Part shown: one piece after another, positions 16,065-25,026 of the stretch
How positions within the stretch are numbered: position 1 is the stretch's first letter
How the letters are laid out: every line of letters begins with the position of its first letter
NCBI RefSeq assembly: GCF_036226525.1
Contig: NZ_CP108487.1
Span: 248,001 to 312,000 of the forward strand
Source of the DNA: Kribbella sp. NBC_01245
GTDB lineage: Bacteria > Actinomycetota > Actinomycetes > Propionibacteriales > Kribbellaceae
Direction of reading: 5' to 3'
Length of the DNA: 64,000 bases
Made by a program: the position numbers and the translations under genes
The notes under the pieces: generated by a model
What the model saw: the letters and a program-made list of their open reading frames with translations, nothing else
What the model was told of the DNA's origin: nothing
Database searches by the model: none

Positions 16065-17093
16065 TCAGTTGAGGAGGGCTACTAGGCGGTCGGCGATTTT
16101 GCGGTGGCCGGTGTCGTTGGGGTGGACGTTGTCGACGGTGTCGGTGGATTCGACGATCCAGCCGTCGGTGTTGACGAAGTGCACCTTGGTGTCGCCTGCG
16201 TCGGTGAGCGTGCGGACGGCCGCCTGGGTCTCGGCGGGGTAGCGCTTCCGGAAGGTCTTCAGCGCGTAGATCGACGCGTCGGGATAGCGCGCCCGCACCC
16301 GCTTGAGCAGCGTGACGTACGCCGTTTGGAACTGCTCCCCCGAGACCCCGTGGCCGACGTCGTTGGTGCCGAGGTTGATGACGACGATGGACGCTTTGTA
16401 CTTCGAGAAGTTCCAGTTCGGGGCGTCGGCGGCGATGCCGGTGCGGAGCCAGCGATCGACCACGCCGAAGCAGCCGTCCGCCGCTGCGACCAGGCAGGAG
16501 CCGCCGAGGGCGATCTGGGTATGCCCCATGCCGAGGCGCTCACCGGTCAACCAGCCGTACGCGCTCAACGCTGGCCGGCTCGATCCCGAACCGACCGTGA
16601 TCGAGTCGCCGATGAACTCGATGATCCGGGACGGCACGCTTGGGATCACCGTCTTCGCGCCGCTGTCCAGGATGACGCCACGGAACACGGCGTCACCCTT
16701 GTACGAACCGGCGATCGGGCGATAGCTGACCCGCAGCGTATGGGTGCCTGCGGCAAGCTTCGTCGGCGTCAGGTTGACCGTGCCGCTGACCGCCTTGTAG
16801 GCAACGAACGAGCCGCCGTCGATGCTCGCGTACAAGTCGATGGCGTTGCGCTGGCGCAGCTTGACCGTCGTACCGGTGAAGCCGACGGTGACGTAGGCGC
16901 CGGCCCATTCCGAGACGTAGGCGCTCGCGTCGCTGGTGTTCCAGCGGCCGAAGTACCGGATGTTGGAGTCGGTGGGATAGCCGTCGCCGGTAGCGGCCAC
17001 CGCCTCGGGAGGCGGCGAGGTGATGGCTCCGGTGAGGGCCATCGCGGCGGCGGCCGCGAAGCAGGCGAGGCGTTTCAGGATCGGGACGTGCAT
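16065..17093 (-). CDS. Secreted SGNH esterase, carbohydrate esterase family 2-like
   Basis: A 342-residue protein with a signal peptide (LACFAAAAAMALTGAIT). A beta-sandwich domain of about 120 residues (YFGRWNTSDASAYVSEWAGAY ... YASIDGG) precedes an SGNH domain with FIGDSITVG (Ser), INLGTNDVG and DNVHPNDTGHRKIA (Asp/His). This two-domain order is that of CE2 acetylesterases, which deacetylate plant cell-wall polysaccharides. AGGAG lies 8 bases before the ATG. It is transcribed away from the acyltransferase fusion gene across a shared promoter, and its stop abuts the tandem repeat at 15976. Confidence 0.82.
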   Translation of the reverse strand: MHVPILKRLACFAAAAAMALTGAITSPPPEAVAATGDGYPTDSNIRYFGRWNTSDASAYVSEWAGAYVTVGFTGTTVKLRQRNAIDLYASIDGGSFVAYKAVSGTVNLTPTKLAAGTHTLRVSYRPIAGSYKGDAVFRGVILDSGAKTVIPSVPSRIIEFIGDSITVGSGSSRPALSAYGWLTGERLGMGHTQIALGGSCLVAAADGCFGVVDRWLRTGIAADAPNWNFSKYKASIVVINLGTNDVGHGVSGEQFQTAYVTLLKRVRARYPDASIYALKTFRKRYPAETQAAVRTLTDAGDTKVHFVNTDGWIVESTDTVDNVHPNDTGHRKIADRLVALLN

Positions 17094-17164
17094 GGTCGAA
17101 CTCCTGTCGATCGCGATACGGGGCGGAGGGCGCGCAGGGGTCGCCGGGCGGTCGTGCTGAATAG

Positions 17165-17197
17165 CCGGAATTGTCGATACTCATTCGACAATTCCGG
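17165..17197. promoter_or_regulatory. Perfect 13-bp inverted repeat in CE2/acyltransferase promoter
   Basis: CCGGAATTGTCGA (17165-17177), 7-base spacer, exact complement (17185-17197), about 70 bases upstream of the CE2 start. It could be an operator; it has no T-run to suggest a terminator. Confidence 0.5.
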
Positions 17198-17217
17198 CAA
17201 AGAATGGAAGAGCCGTG

Positions 17218-17238
17218 TTGGAAAGCGCTTGCTTCCAA
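17218..17238. promoter_or_regulatory. LacI/cre-type operator candidate
   Basis: TTGGAA and TTCCAA flank AGCGCTTGC; the core GGAAAGCGCTT matches the sites at 7912 and 11261. It lies in the divergent promoter between the CE2 gene and the acyltransferase fusion. Confidence 0.55.
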
Positions 17239-17346
17239 GATTGGTAAATTTATTGTTGAGTGGCTTTTCTGTCAACTCCCTGTGGTTGTCCGATCACGGA
17301 CGCGTACCGGCAAGGGCCTTCCGGCAACGGGTCGATCCTGGATAGC

Positions 17347-19146
17347 GTGGTGCCGGTGAGCCCTTCTGAGTCGACCTCATTCCCTGACCAGGCGCGCGAT
17401 GGCGGAGTGCGGCGCCTCGATTACCTGCCCTGGGAGTACGCCGCGGGCGCGACGGCCGAACAGCGAGAGCGCCAGGCCGAGCGGACTCGGGAATTGGCGG
17501 CGTCCAGTCAAGTCGACCTGGCGGACGACGCCTTTATTGCGGATAGCGCGGCGGTATTTTGCGATAAGTTGCGGATGGGCGCCAGGTCCTATATCGGCGC
17601 GAATGCTTATGTCACCGGGAAAATCGGTATCGGGTCGGATTCCACCATCAATCCGTTCGCCGTGGTCCGCGGCCGGATCGAGCTCGGCGACGGCGTCCGG
17701 ATCGGCGCGCACGCGTCGCTGCTGGCCTTCAACCGCGGCACCGGTGCGGACCAGCCGATCTTCAAGCAGGCGCATACCAGTCTCGGCATCACCGTCGGGG
17801 ACGACGTCTGGATCGGCTCGAACGCGATCATCCTCGACGGCGTCACCGTCGGCTCGCACAGCATCATCGGCGCGGGCGCCGTCGTCACCAAAGACGTCGA
17901 CGAATGGGCCGTAGTCGTCGGCAATCCCGCCCGCAAACTCCGCGACCGCCGCACGCCCGCGACCACGCCCGCGACCACTGCCGCGACCCAGCCCGTACCC
18001 ACCATGACCCAGTCCGTACGCCGCCAGGCCGGCGACCTGCCGGAACGGCTGGACGCCTTCGCCACTCGCGCTAGGGAACAGCTCAGCGACGTACTGGCTC
18101 GTTGTTATGACGGCGAACGGTTCATCGATCGGCCCGGCGTCGACGACGAGAGCGTGAACCGCGCGATCCGTCCGTGGTGTGATGCCGTCGAGCTCTCGGA
18201 TCTCTTACTGCGCAGGGCTCCCGACGGTCATTCCCGAAACGATCTCGTACGACGATTGCGCAGCCGGCAGGACCCGGCGACCGGCCTGATCGCGCCCGGC
18301 GACCTCGCCGACAGCGCCTTCACCGACAGTGCCCTCGACAAGCCAGCGGATGACCTATCGGCCTTCGAGGGGCCGGCGAGCTACCACGTGCTTTGCGTCG
18401 GGTATGCGCTGCAACTCCTCGGCAGTCGGTTCGAGCACCCGATCCGGGCAGTCCAGGAATGCCCTCCGGCTGAGCTCGAGCAACGGCTGGAGGCGCTCCC
18501 GTGGCAAAGCGGCGCCTGGTCGGCGGGAGCAGGCGTGGACGCGATCGGGACCGCGATCGCCCGCAACCTGGTGGACTTCGGCGACGAGTTCGACGATGGC
18601 GGTCGAGGTCCTTTGTCCACGTTGTTCGGCTGGCTGGCGCTCCGGGCGAATCCGGCCACCGGCCTATGGGGCGAGCCGCGACCGGAGGACGGCTGGCTCC
18701 AACCGGTCAACGGCTTCTACCGCTTGACCCGCGGCACGTATGCGCAATTCGGCCTGCCGTTGCCCTATCCCGAAGCCGCGATCCGGACCGTACTGGCGCA
18801 CACGCAAGATCGGTCGCAGTTCACCGGCGCGGGCGACAACGCGTGCAACACGCTCGACGTCATCCATCCGCTCTGGCTGGTGGGCAAACAGACCGCCTTC
18901 GGCCGCGACCAGGGCCGCCGCTGGGCCGAGGCCGCCCTCAACCGACTGCTAGAGCAAGGACGATGGGTGGACGGCGAGGGTTTCGCCTTCGCGCCGTACG
19001 CCGATGATCATCGCGCCATCCCCGGCCTCCAGGGCACCGAAATGTGGCTCTCGATCACCTGGCTTCTGGCCGACTACCTAGGCCACTCCGACGCCCTCGG
19101 CTTCCGCCCCCGCGGCGTCCACCGCCCGGAACCGCTGGTGATTTAA
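17347..19146 (+). CDS. Hexapeptide-repeat acyltransferase fused to a large helical domain
   Basis: About 599 residues. Residues near 60-200 form a left-handed beta-helix acyltransferase: GARSYIGANAYVTGKIGIG, DDVWIGSNAIILDGVTVG, HSIIGAGAVVTKDV and the family end VVGNPARKLRDRR. A threonine-proline linker follows. The remaining 380 or so residues are helical with W-rich turns (ASYHVLCVGYALQLLGSRF, LSTLFGWLALRANPATGLWG, GDNACNTLDVIHPLWLVG), reminiscent of an alpha/alpha-toroid, but no catalytic motif is recognised. No signal peptide is seen. The start is uncertain among GTGs at 17347, 17350 and 17356. Position next to RG-I esterases suggests sugar or glycan acyl chemistry, which is an inference. 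Confidence 0.7.
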   Translation: MVPVSPSESTSFPDQARDGGVRRLDYLPWEYAAGATAEQRERQAERTRELAASSQVDLADDAFIADSAAVFCDKLRMGARSYIGANAYVTGKIGIGSDSTINPFAVVRGRIELGDGVRIGAHASLLAFNRGTGADQPIFKQAHTSLGITVGDDVWIGSNAIILDGVTVGSHSIIGAGAVVTKDVDEWAVVVGNPARKLRDRRTPATTPATTAATQPVPTMTQSVRRQAGDLPERLDAFATRAREQLSDVLARCYDGERFIDRPGVDDESVNRAIRPWCDAVELSDLLLRRAPDGHSRNDLVRRLRSRQDPATGLIAPGDLADSAFTDSALDKPADDLSAFEGPASYHVLCVGYALQLLGSRFEHPIRAVQECPPAELEQRLEALPWQSGAWSAGAGVDAIGTAIARNLVDFGDEFDDGGRGPLSTLFGWLALRANPATGLWGEPRPEDGWLQPVNGFYRLTRGTYAQFGLPLPYPEAAIRTVLAHTQDRSQFTGAGDNACNTLDVIHPLWLVGKQTAFGRDQGRRWAEAALNRLLEQGRWVDGEGFAFAPYADDHRAIPGLQGTEMWLSITWLLADYLGHSDALGFRPRGVHRPEPLVI

Positions 19147-19180
19147 GGGTTTCTGAAGACGCCTGCGGACGATTGGCCGC

Positions 19181-21100
19181 ATGACCAGAAATCGAGTCCG
19201 ATCGCCGTGGGCACTGTCACCCTTGCCGGTCGCTTTGGCGTTGACAGTTGCGATCATGGCCACGGCTTGCTCCGGGTCTGACAGCGGAGGCAGGGAGAGC
19301 TCCGCCGGCTCCGCGCGGGTGCCATCGTCCTCTGCTCCGCAGACAACGGTGTGGCAGCAAGTGACGGCCAAGATCGGGCCGAACGGCGAGATCGGCAAGG
19401 ACACCGCCCTGCAGGCCTTCGCCGCGGCGTTCGGCCCGTTGCCGGGCGTGAGTCTCCCGACCGGTGACATCGGCCAGGTGCCATCGGGAACCGGGGCGCT
19501 GCGGTGGCTCATCGGCCATTGGGCGGAGATCACGCCGGCTCAACGCGCGGCCGCCACCGCGCTGGTCCCCACGCTGGCGGGTCTGCCGGTCCAACCGAAC
19601 AAGTCCGGCAACAGCGCGATGACCGCCGTTTCCAGGCAGGCGCCTGCGGTGGTTCTCGCGACGCCGAAGCCGGGACCGAAGGCCGCCTTCTACACCGCGA
19701 TGGCGGAGGCCGCCGCTCGCGAGATCGGGTCCCGAGTCGGGGTGGCGTTGACGCTGACCCTCGACGCGGACGAACGGCGAACCCAGTCGAGCACGGCCGA
19801 CGCGGACAGCGCGCCGCTGACCGCGAAAGGTGAGTACGTGGGGAAGGCCGCTCGCTGCCAGATCTCGATCTCCCCAAAGACCCCGCCGACAGGCGCATAT
19901 CTCGAGATGGTCATGGCCCACGAGGTCTGGCACTGCTTCGAGGGTCAGGTGCTCGGTCTCGACCGGTTCTACTCACCGACAAGGGGGGCTTGGCTGATCG
20001 AGGGACAGGCCGAGTGGGTCGGGTACGAGTTGCACCCCGACGCACCCAGCGACGGATTCTGGGATCAGTATGTGCAACACCCCGAGCTGAAGTTGTTCCG
20101 GCACTCGTATCCGGCGATCGGCTTCTACGCGCGGCTCGGCCACACCGGGAAGGACGCGTGGCAGGTCCTGATCCCGATGTTGCGAGAAACGTCGAACGAG
20201 GCCGCGTTCCAGGTGTCCGGCGCGGGCTCCGACGCCTTCCTCTACAACTGGGCGTCGTCGTACTTCCGGGCGAAAACCCTGGGAGACGCCTGGGATATGA
20301 CCGGTCCGGGGCTTGCTCCAGGCCCAGGCGCGAAGGACCCGGGCCTGGTCGTGGGCAAGGGCGGTACGACGCCGTTCGCCGCGGCGGCGTACACCAACGC
20401 GATCTTCCAGCTGGCCAGTGAGGCTGAGGTGACGACCTTCGCGGTCAAGGGGCACGTGCGACTCGGCGATGTGCCGAGTCGACGCGACTACCTGGTCAAC
20501 GACGGCTCGTCGTTCTGCACGAAGCCGGGCGGTTGCACGTGCCCGGCCGGCAGCAACTACCAAGGCCCGCCGCTGACGCAGGTCGATACGACGACGTTGT
20601 TCGCCGTCACCGGAGGCCCGAGCGGGACGAAGGGCACCGCGACCGGACGGAGCATCGAGGAGTTCTGCGGCAAGCCGCCGGTGAAGGCGCGCACGTTGAA
20701 GGTCTCGGTCTGCCCGCCGACCGGCTGGATGACCGAGCTGATGGGTCGCTCGTACCAGTTCGACGGCAACGGGATCTCCCGGACCTTCAAGGTGCCCGTG
20801 GGCGAGATCTGGTGCGTGTACGTGCCGGTCGCCGAGGTGCCGGGAAGCGTCCGGCTTTGGTTCAAAACGCTGCCCGCGGGCAAGACCCTGCCGATGAGTC
20901 CGAAGGGGCAGGCGATCCAGATCCCAGGCCTCGAACACTCGTGGCAGGAGTCCTACCCGAACAGTGGCTTCGGTACGGCGCTGATCTACGGTCAGTCCGG
21001 CCGGGTGGTGCTCGGGGCCGAGGTAATGGTCAAAGGCCGCCCACGCCCCGACCTCACTCGCCGCCTGGTCGACCGCATCCTCGCCAAATACCTGGTCTGA
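19181..21100 (+). CDS. Lipoprotein with zinc-metallopeptidase-like HEVWH motif
   Basis: A 639-residue protein with a signal peptide ending in the lipobox ATAC (Cys30), then a serine-rich spacer, so it should be anchored on the outer face of the membrane. At 247-251 it carries HEVWH (HExxH), preceded by hydrophobic LEMVMA and followed 22 residues later by WLIEGQAEW, which fits a gluzincin arrangement with a downstream Glu ligand. The C-terminal part has six cysteines in a short span (CTKPGGCTCPAG, EFCG, VCPP) and beta-rich sequence. It resembles proteins annotated as hypothetical or peptidase-like; the substrate is unknown. It has no evident link to the sugar genes on either side. Confidence 0.65.
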   Translation: MTRNRVRSPWALSPLPVALALTVAIMATACSGSDSGGRESSAGSARVPSSSAPQTTVWQQVTAKIGPNGEIGKDTALQAFAAAFGPLPGVSLPTGDIGQVPSGTGALRWLIGHWAEITPAQRAAATALVPTLAGLPVQPNKSGNSAMTAVSRQAPAVVLATPKPGPKAAFYTAMAEAAAREIGSRVGVALTLTLDADERRTQSSTADADSAPLTAKGEYVGKAARCQISISPKTPPTGAYLEMVMAHEVWHCFEGQVLGLDRFYSPTRGAWLIEGQAEWVGYELHPDAPSDGFWDQYVQHPELKLFRHSYPAIGFYARLGHTGKDAWQVLIPMLRETSNEAAFQVSGAGSDAFLYNWASSYFRAKTLGDAWDMTGPGLAPGPGAKDPGLVVGKGGTTPFAAAAYTNAIFQLASEAEVTTFAVKGHVRLGDVPSRRDYLVNDGSSFCTKPGGCTCPAGSNYQGPPLTQVDTTTLFAVTGGPSGTKGTATGRSIEEFCGKPPVKARTLKVSVCPPTGWMTELMGRSYQFDGNGISRTFKVPVGEIWCVYVPVAEVPGSVRLWFKTLPAGKTLPMSPKGQAIQIPGLEHSWQESYPNSGFGTALIYGQSGRVVLGAEVMVKGRPRPDLTRRLVDRILAKYLV

Positions 21101-21177
21101 CCCTACCTCGCTTGGCCGGGAAGCCCGGTGGGTACCGGCGTACGTGGGAGTTGACGCGTGGAGGTAGGAGCGGAGTC

Positions 21178-21669
21178 ATGGAGAGTCGCGCGAAGGTTCT
21201 GGGGCATGCGGTACATCCTGTGCTGATCGTCTTCCCGCTGGGATTACTGAGTACGGCGGTCATCTTCGACCTGTTGTACCTCGTCACCGACCGGGCGAAT
21301 TTCACGACCGCGGCGGGTCACACCATGGCGGCCGGGATCATCGGTGGTGTGGTCGCCGCGGTGTTCGGGCTGATCGACTGGCTCGTTCTGCCGGCCGGGA
21401 CGCGGGCACGGCGCATCGGCGCCCTGCACGGCATCGGCAACGCGGTCGTGCTGGTCCTGTTCATCATCAGCTGGCTGCTCCGGTTCAGCCATGGCAACTG
21501 GGAGCCAGGCGGGGTGGCCCTGATCTGCGGCTTTGCCGGAGTGGCGCTGGCCGGTGCGACCGGCTGGCTCGGTGGTGAGCTTGTCGAACGCCTCGGCGTC
21601 AGCGTCGCCGAAGACGCCAACGTCAACGCCACCAGCTCGCTAACCCACCACCGAGCCAACCCCGCCTGA
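21178..21669 (+). CDS. DUF2231 membrane protein
   Basis: A 163-residue protein with four hydrophobic segments. The opening AKVLGHAVHPVLIVFPLGLLS and the segment GLIDWLVLPAGTRARRIGALHGIGN are typical of DUF2231 (YqjF/periplasmic-facing small membrane proteins). The ATG at 21178 has GGAGG upstream; the frame stays open far upstream inside the lipoprotein gene, but that part is shadow. It converges on the arabinofuranosidase gene with a 4-base gap. Function unknown. Confidence 0.82.
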   Translation: MESRAKVLGHAVHPVLIVFPLGLLSTAVIFDLLYLVTDRANFTTAAGHTMAAGIIGGVVAAVFGLIDWLVLPAGTRARRIGALHGIGNAVVLVLFIISWLLRFSHGNWEPGGVALICGFAGVALAGATGWLGGELVERLGVSVAEDANVNATSSLTHHRANPA

Positions 21670-21673
21670 CAAA

Positions 21674-23185
21674 TCAGCGGGTGGTGAGGTGCAGGGCGGT
21701 CCACGAGGTGGCGGGCAGCGTGAGCGTGAGCTTGCCGTTGTCGACCTTGACCGAGGTGTTGGGCTGAGGCGTGACGCGATCGGGCTGTGCCGCCGTGTTG
21801 AACGCGTTCCGGTCGTCATCGTGGATGCTGACCGCCTCGCGCACGCCCGTGACCGGCGTACGCGAAGTGTCGATCGACAGCTCGACCGCCTCCTCGAGAC
21901 TGCGGTTGACCAGGAAGACGGCCAACTCGCCGGATTCTTCGTCGTACGTCGCGACCGCGTCGACGCCGGCCACCTCGCCGTACTTGGCCGTGTTGATCGA
22001 CGGCGCATCCAGCTCGACCCGCAGGACCTGACCGGCGGCAAGCCGCGACGTGATCGCGAACGGGTGGAAGGTGGTCTGCCGCCAGGCCGCGCCACCGGGC
22101 TCGGTCATGATCGGCGCGATCACGTTGGCCAGCTGGGCGATACACGCCACCGCGACGCGATCGCTGTGCCGCAGCAGCGAGATCAGCAAGTTGCCGACGA
22201 CAACGGCATCGGTGACGTTGTACTCGTCCTCGATCCGTCGCGGCGCCACCTCCCACTGGTCGCCCGGGCCGTCGGTGCGCATGGAGCGCTTGCCGTACCA
22301 GACGTTCCACTCGTCGAACGAGATGCCGATCTTCTTATCGCTCTTGAGCTCGGCGCCGATCCCGTCCGCGGTCGCGACGACCGAGTCGATGAAGCGGTCC
22401 ATGTCGACGGCTGACGCGAGGAACGACGCCGTGTCGCCCTCTTCGTCGTTGTAGTAGGCGTGCGCCGAGATGTGGTCCACGAGCTCGTAGCACTCCCGCA
22501 GCACCTCCTGCTCCCACGAGCCGAAGGTCGACATGCCGCGCGACGACGAGCCGCAGGCAACGAGTTCCAGGTCGGGCTCGACCATTCGCATCGCCCGGGC
22601 GGTCTCGGCCGCGAGGCGTCCGTACTCGGTGGCCGTCTTGTGGCCGACCTGCCAAGGGCCGTCGAGCTCGTTGCCGAGGCACCACAGCTTGATGCCGTAC
22701 GGCGTGGGTACGCCGTGTTCCGCGCGCAGATCCGACAGCGCCGTACCGCTCGGGTGGTTTGCGTATTCTTGCAGGTCCAGCGCCTCCTGCACCCCGCGAG
22801 TGCCGAGGTTGAGCGCCATCATCGGCTCCACCCCGGCCTTGGTGCACCACCGGTCGAACTCGGCCAGGCCGAACTGGTTGGTCTCGACGCTGTGCCAGGC
22901 GAGGTCGAGCCGGCGCGGCCGCTGTTCGCGAGGTCCGACGCCGTCCTCCCAGCGGTAGCCCGAGACGAAGTTGCCGCCGGGGTAGCGAACGACCGAGACC
23001 CCGAGCTCGCGGCAGAGCTCGAGCACGTCCTTGCGGAAGCCGTCCTCGTCGGCCGTCGCGTGCTCGGGCTCGTAGATACCGGTGTAGACGCAACGGCCCA
23101 TGTGCTCGACGAACGAGCCGAAGGTCCGCCGATTCACCGGCGCGATGCGGAAGGCGGGGTCGAGGGTGAGAGAGGCAGAGGTCAC
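21674..23185 (-). CDS. Alpha-L-arabinofuranosidase, glycoside hydrolase family 51
   Basis: A 503-residue cytoplasmic enzyme without signal peptide, the usual GH51 length. Key blocks are FGSFVEHMGRCVYTGIYEP at the N-terminus, VVRYPGGNFVSGY, CLGNELDG with the acid/base Glu173, and SFDEWNVWY with the nucleophile Glu292; a C-terminal beta-sandwich closes the protein. It removes terminal arabinofuranose from arabino-oligosaccharides. The GTG start follows ACAGGAG. It is the last gene of the operon SBP-permease-permease-GH43-GH51, 33 bases behind GH43, so imported arabinan fragments are probably its substrate. Confidence 0.95.
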   Translation of the reverse strand: MTSASLTLDPAFRIAPVNRRTFGSFVEHMGRCVYTGIYEPEHATADEDGFRKDVLELCRELGVSVVRYPGGNFVSGYRWEDGVGPREQRPRRLDLAWHSVETNQFGLAEFDRWCTKAGVEPMMALNLGTRGVQEALDLQEYANHPSGTALSDLRAEHGVPTPYGIKLWCLGNELDGPWQVGHKTATEYGRLAAETARAMRMVEPDLELVACGSSSRGMSTFGSWEQEVLRECYELVDHISAHAYYNDEEGDTASFLASAVDMDRFIDSVVATADGIGAELKSDKKIGISFDEWNVWYGKRSMRTDGPGDQWEVAPRRIEDEYNVTDAVVVGNLLISLLRHSDRVAVACIAQLANVIAPIMTEPGGAAWRQTTFHPFAITSRLAAGQVLRVELDAPSINTAKYGEVAGVDAVATYDEESGELAVFLVNRSLEEAVELSIDTSRTPVTGVREAVSIHDDDRNAFNTAAQPDRVTPQPNTSVKVDNGKLTLTLPATSWTALHLTTR

Positions 23186-23218
23186 GAGGTGGCTCCTGTC
23201 GTGGTGGGGGATTCAGGA

Positions 23219-24184
23219 CTAGCTGACACGCGGCCAGCCGTCCGAACCCCAGCTGAGCTGGCGAAGATCGAGGCGGAAGTCACCGTTGGCGTCCGCGTCG
23301 TAGTAGTGGTGGGCGAGCGTGTTGCCGTAGACGGACTGGCCGCCCGGGCCGATCTTGCGTCCGCTGCTGCTCAAGATGACCGTGCCGCCGCCTTGCAACA
23401 AAGCCTTGCCGGCCTTGTCGCTATAAGGCCCGCTGACCGAACGCGAGCGCCCGACGGCGATCTTGTACGTGCTGTCGGTACCACGGCAGCAGAAGTCGAA
23501 CGAGACGAAGAGGTAGTACCAGCCATTACGCGACACGACGTACGGCGCCTCGACCGCGTTCGGTGGTTCGCGCCGGTCGGCCAGTCGCAGTGGTGCGCCC
23601 TGACCGGGAGCGGCGAGCCCCGATGGCCATTGCAGCCGGATCATCCGGATCCCGCTCCAGAACGACCCGAACGCCATCCACGGAACTCCCTGGCCATCGG
23701 TGATGATGCCCGGGTCGATCGCGTTGTAGTCGTCCGTCGGCAAAGACCGGTGCACGAGGCCCCGATCGACCCAGCGGTACGCCGGATCGCGCGGGTTCAG
23801 CGTGGTGTTCGTGGCGAGCGCGATCACCGACCGATTCGAGCCGAACGTCGAGGCGGAGTAGTAGAGGTAGTACGTGCTGCCGCGCTTGACGATCTCCGGC
23901 GCCCAGAGGTTCGAGACGCCCGGCACCTCGGTGGAAAGCCAGGCGGGGATCCGGTCGAACACCGTGCCCGCGAACGTCCAGTGCTTGCCATCGCTCGAGT
24001 GGCGGATCTGAACCGTGCCACCGCCCACCCGTTCGTCGCCGGTGGAGAACACGTACCAGTCATCGCCCGTGCGAATCAGCGCCGGATCATGCGTCCGCAG
24101 GTCACCCGTCAACGCAGGCGCCGCGCTCGCGGGCAAACCGATCGTCAGCAAAAGGCAAGTAATTAAGGCCAGAAGTCGTTTCAT
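23219..24184 (-). CDS. Secreted endo-alpha-1,5-L-arabinanase, glycoside hydrolase family 43
   Basis: A 321-residue protein with a signal peptide (LLALITCLLLTIGLPASA). The GH43 triad is visible as THDPAL (Asp33, base), AIDPGI (Asp157) and VEAPYV (Glu212, acid); SNLWAPEIV, FGSFWSGIRM and FDFCCRG are typical of the arabinanase subgroup, and HHYYD carries the metal-binding His. It hydrolyses the arabinan side chains of RG-I outside the cell. Its ATG overlaps the stop of the permease gene upstream (ATGA), so it belongs to the importer operon. Confidence 0.93.
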   Translation of the reverse strand: MKRLLALITCLLLTIGLPASAAPALTGDLRTHDPALIRTGDDWYVFSTGDERVGGGTVQIRHSSDGKHWTFAGTVFDRIPAWLSTEVPGVSNLWAPEIVKRGSTYYLYYSASTFGSNRSVIALATNTTLNPRDPAYRWVDRGLVHRSLPTDDYNAIDPGIITDGQGVPWMAFGSFWSGIRMIRLQWPSGLAAPGQGAPLRLADRREPPNAVEAPYVVSRNGWYYLFVSFDFCCRGTDSTYKIAVGRSRSVSGPYSDKAGKALLQGGGTVILSSSGRKIGPGGQSVYGNTLAHHYYDADANGDFRLDLRQLSWGSDGWPRVS

Positions 24185-25026
24185 CCCTTGATCCCCGCAT
24201 CTCCCACGCCGCGGACGACGTGTCGTTGGAATAGTGCGTAGATGATCAGCAGGGGGAGTCCGCCGAGCACGGCGGACGCCATGATCTGGGCGTACCGCAG
24301 GCCGTATGACCCCTGCACATTGGCGAGACCGACCGGAATCGTCATCATCGACGGATCGGTGGTGACGATGAACGGCCAGAGAAAGTTGTTCCAGGCACCG
24401 ATGAAGGTGAAGATGCCGACGGCACCGAGAATGGGCCGCGACATCGGCAGCATCACGCTCCAGATGATCCGGGACCGAGTCGCGCCGTCGACCCGGGCCG
24501 CGTCTTCGTAATCGCGCGAGACTCCGTCGAAGAACTTCTTCAGTACGAACACCATCACCGGCGCGACCACCTGCGGCAGCACCACACCCCAATAGGTATC
24601 AACGAGTCGCAGACTGGTCATCTCGGCGAACAGCGGCACGATTAGCACCTGCGGCGGCACCAGGATCCCGGCCACCAGCAGCCCGAACAACGGCTTCCGC
24701 CCGGGAAAGTCCATCCGCGAGAAGCCGTACGCCGCCAGCACCGACACCACCAGGGTGAGAGAGGTGACGAGTACCGCGATGATCGTGCTGTTCAGGAACC
24801 AGCGCAGGATCGAGCCTTGTTCCAGCACACTCTGGTACGCCGCCGAGGTGGGTGCCGCCGGCCACCAGGTGATCGGCGTCTGCGTGGTCTCGGCCTCGGG
24901 TTTGAGCGACGTGTCGAGCGCCCAGACAAGCGGTACGAGCCAAATCAGCGCGAGCAGTACGGCGCCGACGGCGAGCGCCACCTTGCCGAAGTCGAAGCGG
25001 GGTCTACCGATCACGGCGGTGCTCAT
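24181..25026 (-). CDS. Arabino-oligosaccharide ABC transporter permease, MalG type
   Basis: A 281-residue CUT1 permease with six membrane helices. The EAA loop is DYEDAARVDGATRSRIIWSVMLP, and NNFLWPFIVTTDPSMMTIPVGL is the usual last-third signature. AAGGAGG stands 7 bases before the ATG at 25026, which overlaps the stop of the MalF-type gene by 4 bases. Cargo is inferred from the adjacent arabinanase and arabinofuranosidase. Confidence 0.92.
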   Translation of the reverse strand: MSTAVIGRPRFDFGKVALAVGAVLLALIWLVPLVWALDTSLKPEAETTQTPITWWPAAPTSAAYQSVLEQGSILRWFLNSTIIAVLVTSLTLVVSVLAAYGFSRMDFPGRKPLFGLLVAGILVPPQVLIVPLFAEMTSLRLVDTYWGVVLPQVVAPVMVFVLKKFFDGVSRDYEDAARVDGATRSRIIWSVMLPMSRPILGAVGIFTFIGAWNNFLWPFIVTTDPSMMTIPVGLANVQGSYGLRYAQIMASAVLGGLPLLIIYALFQRHVVRGVGDAGIKG

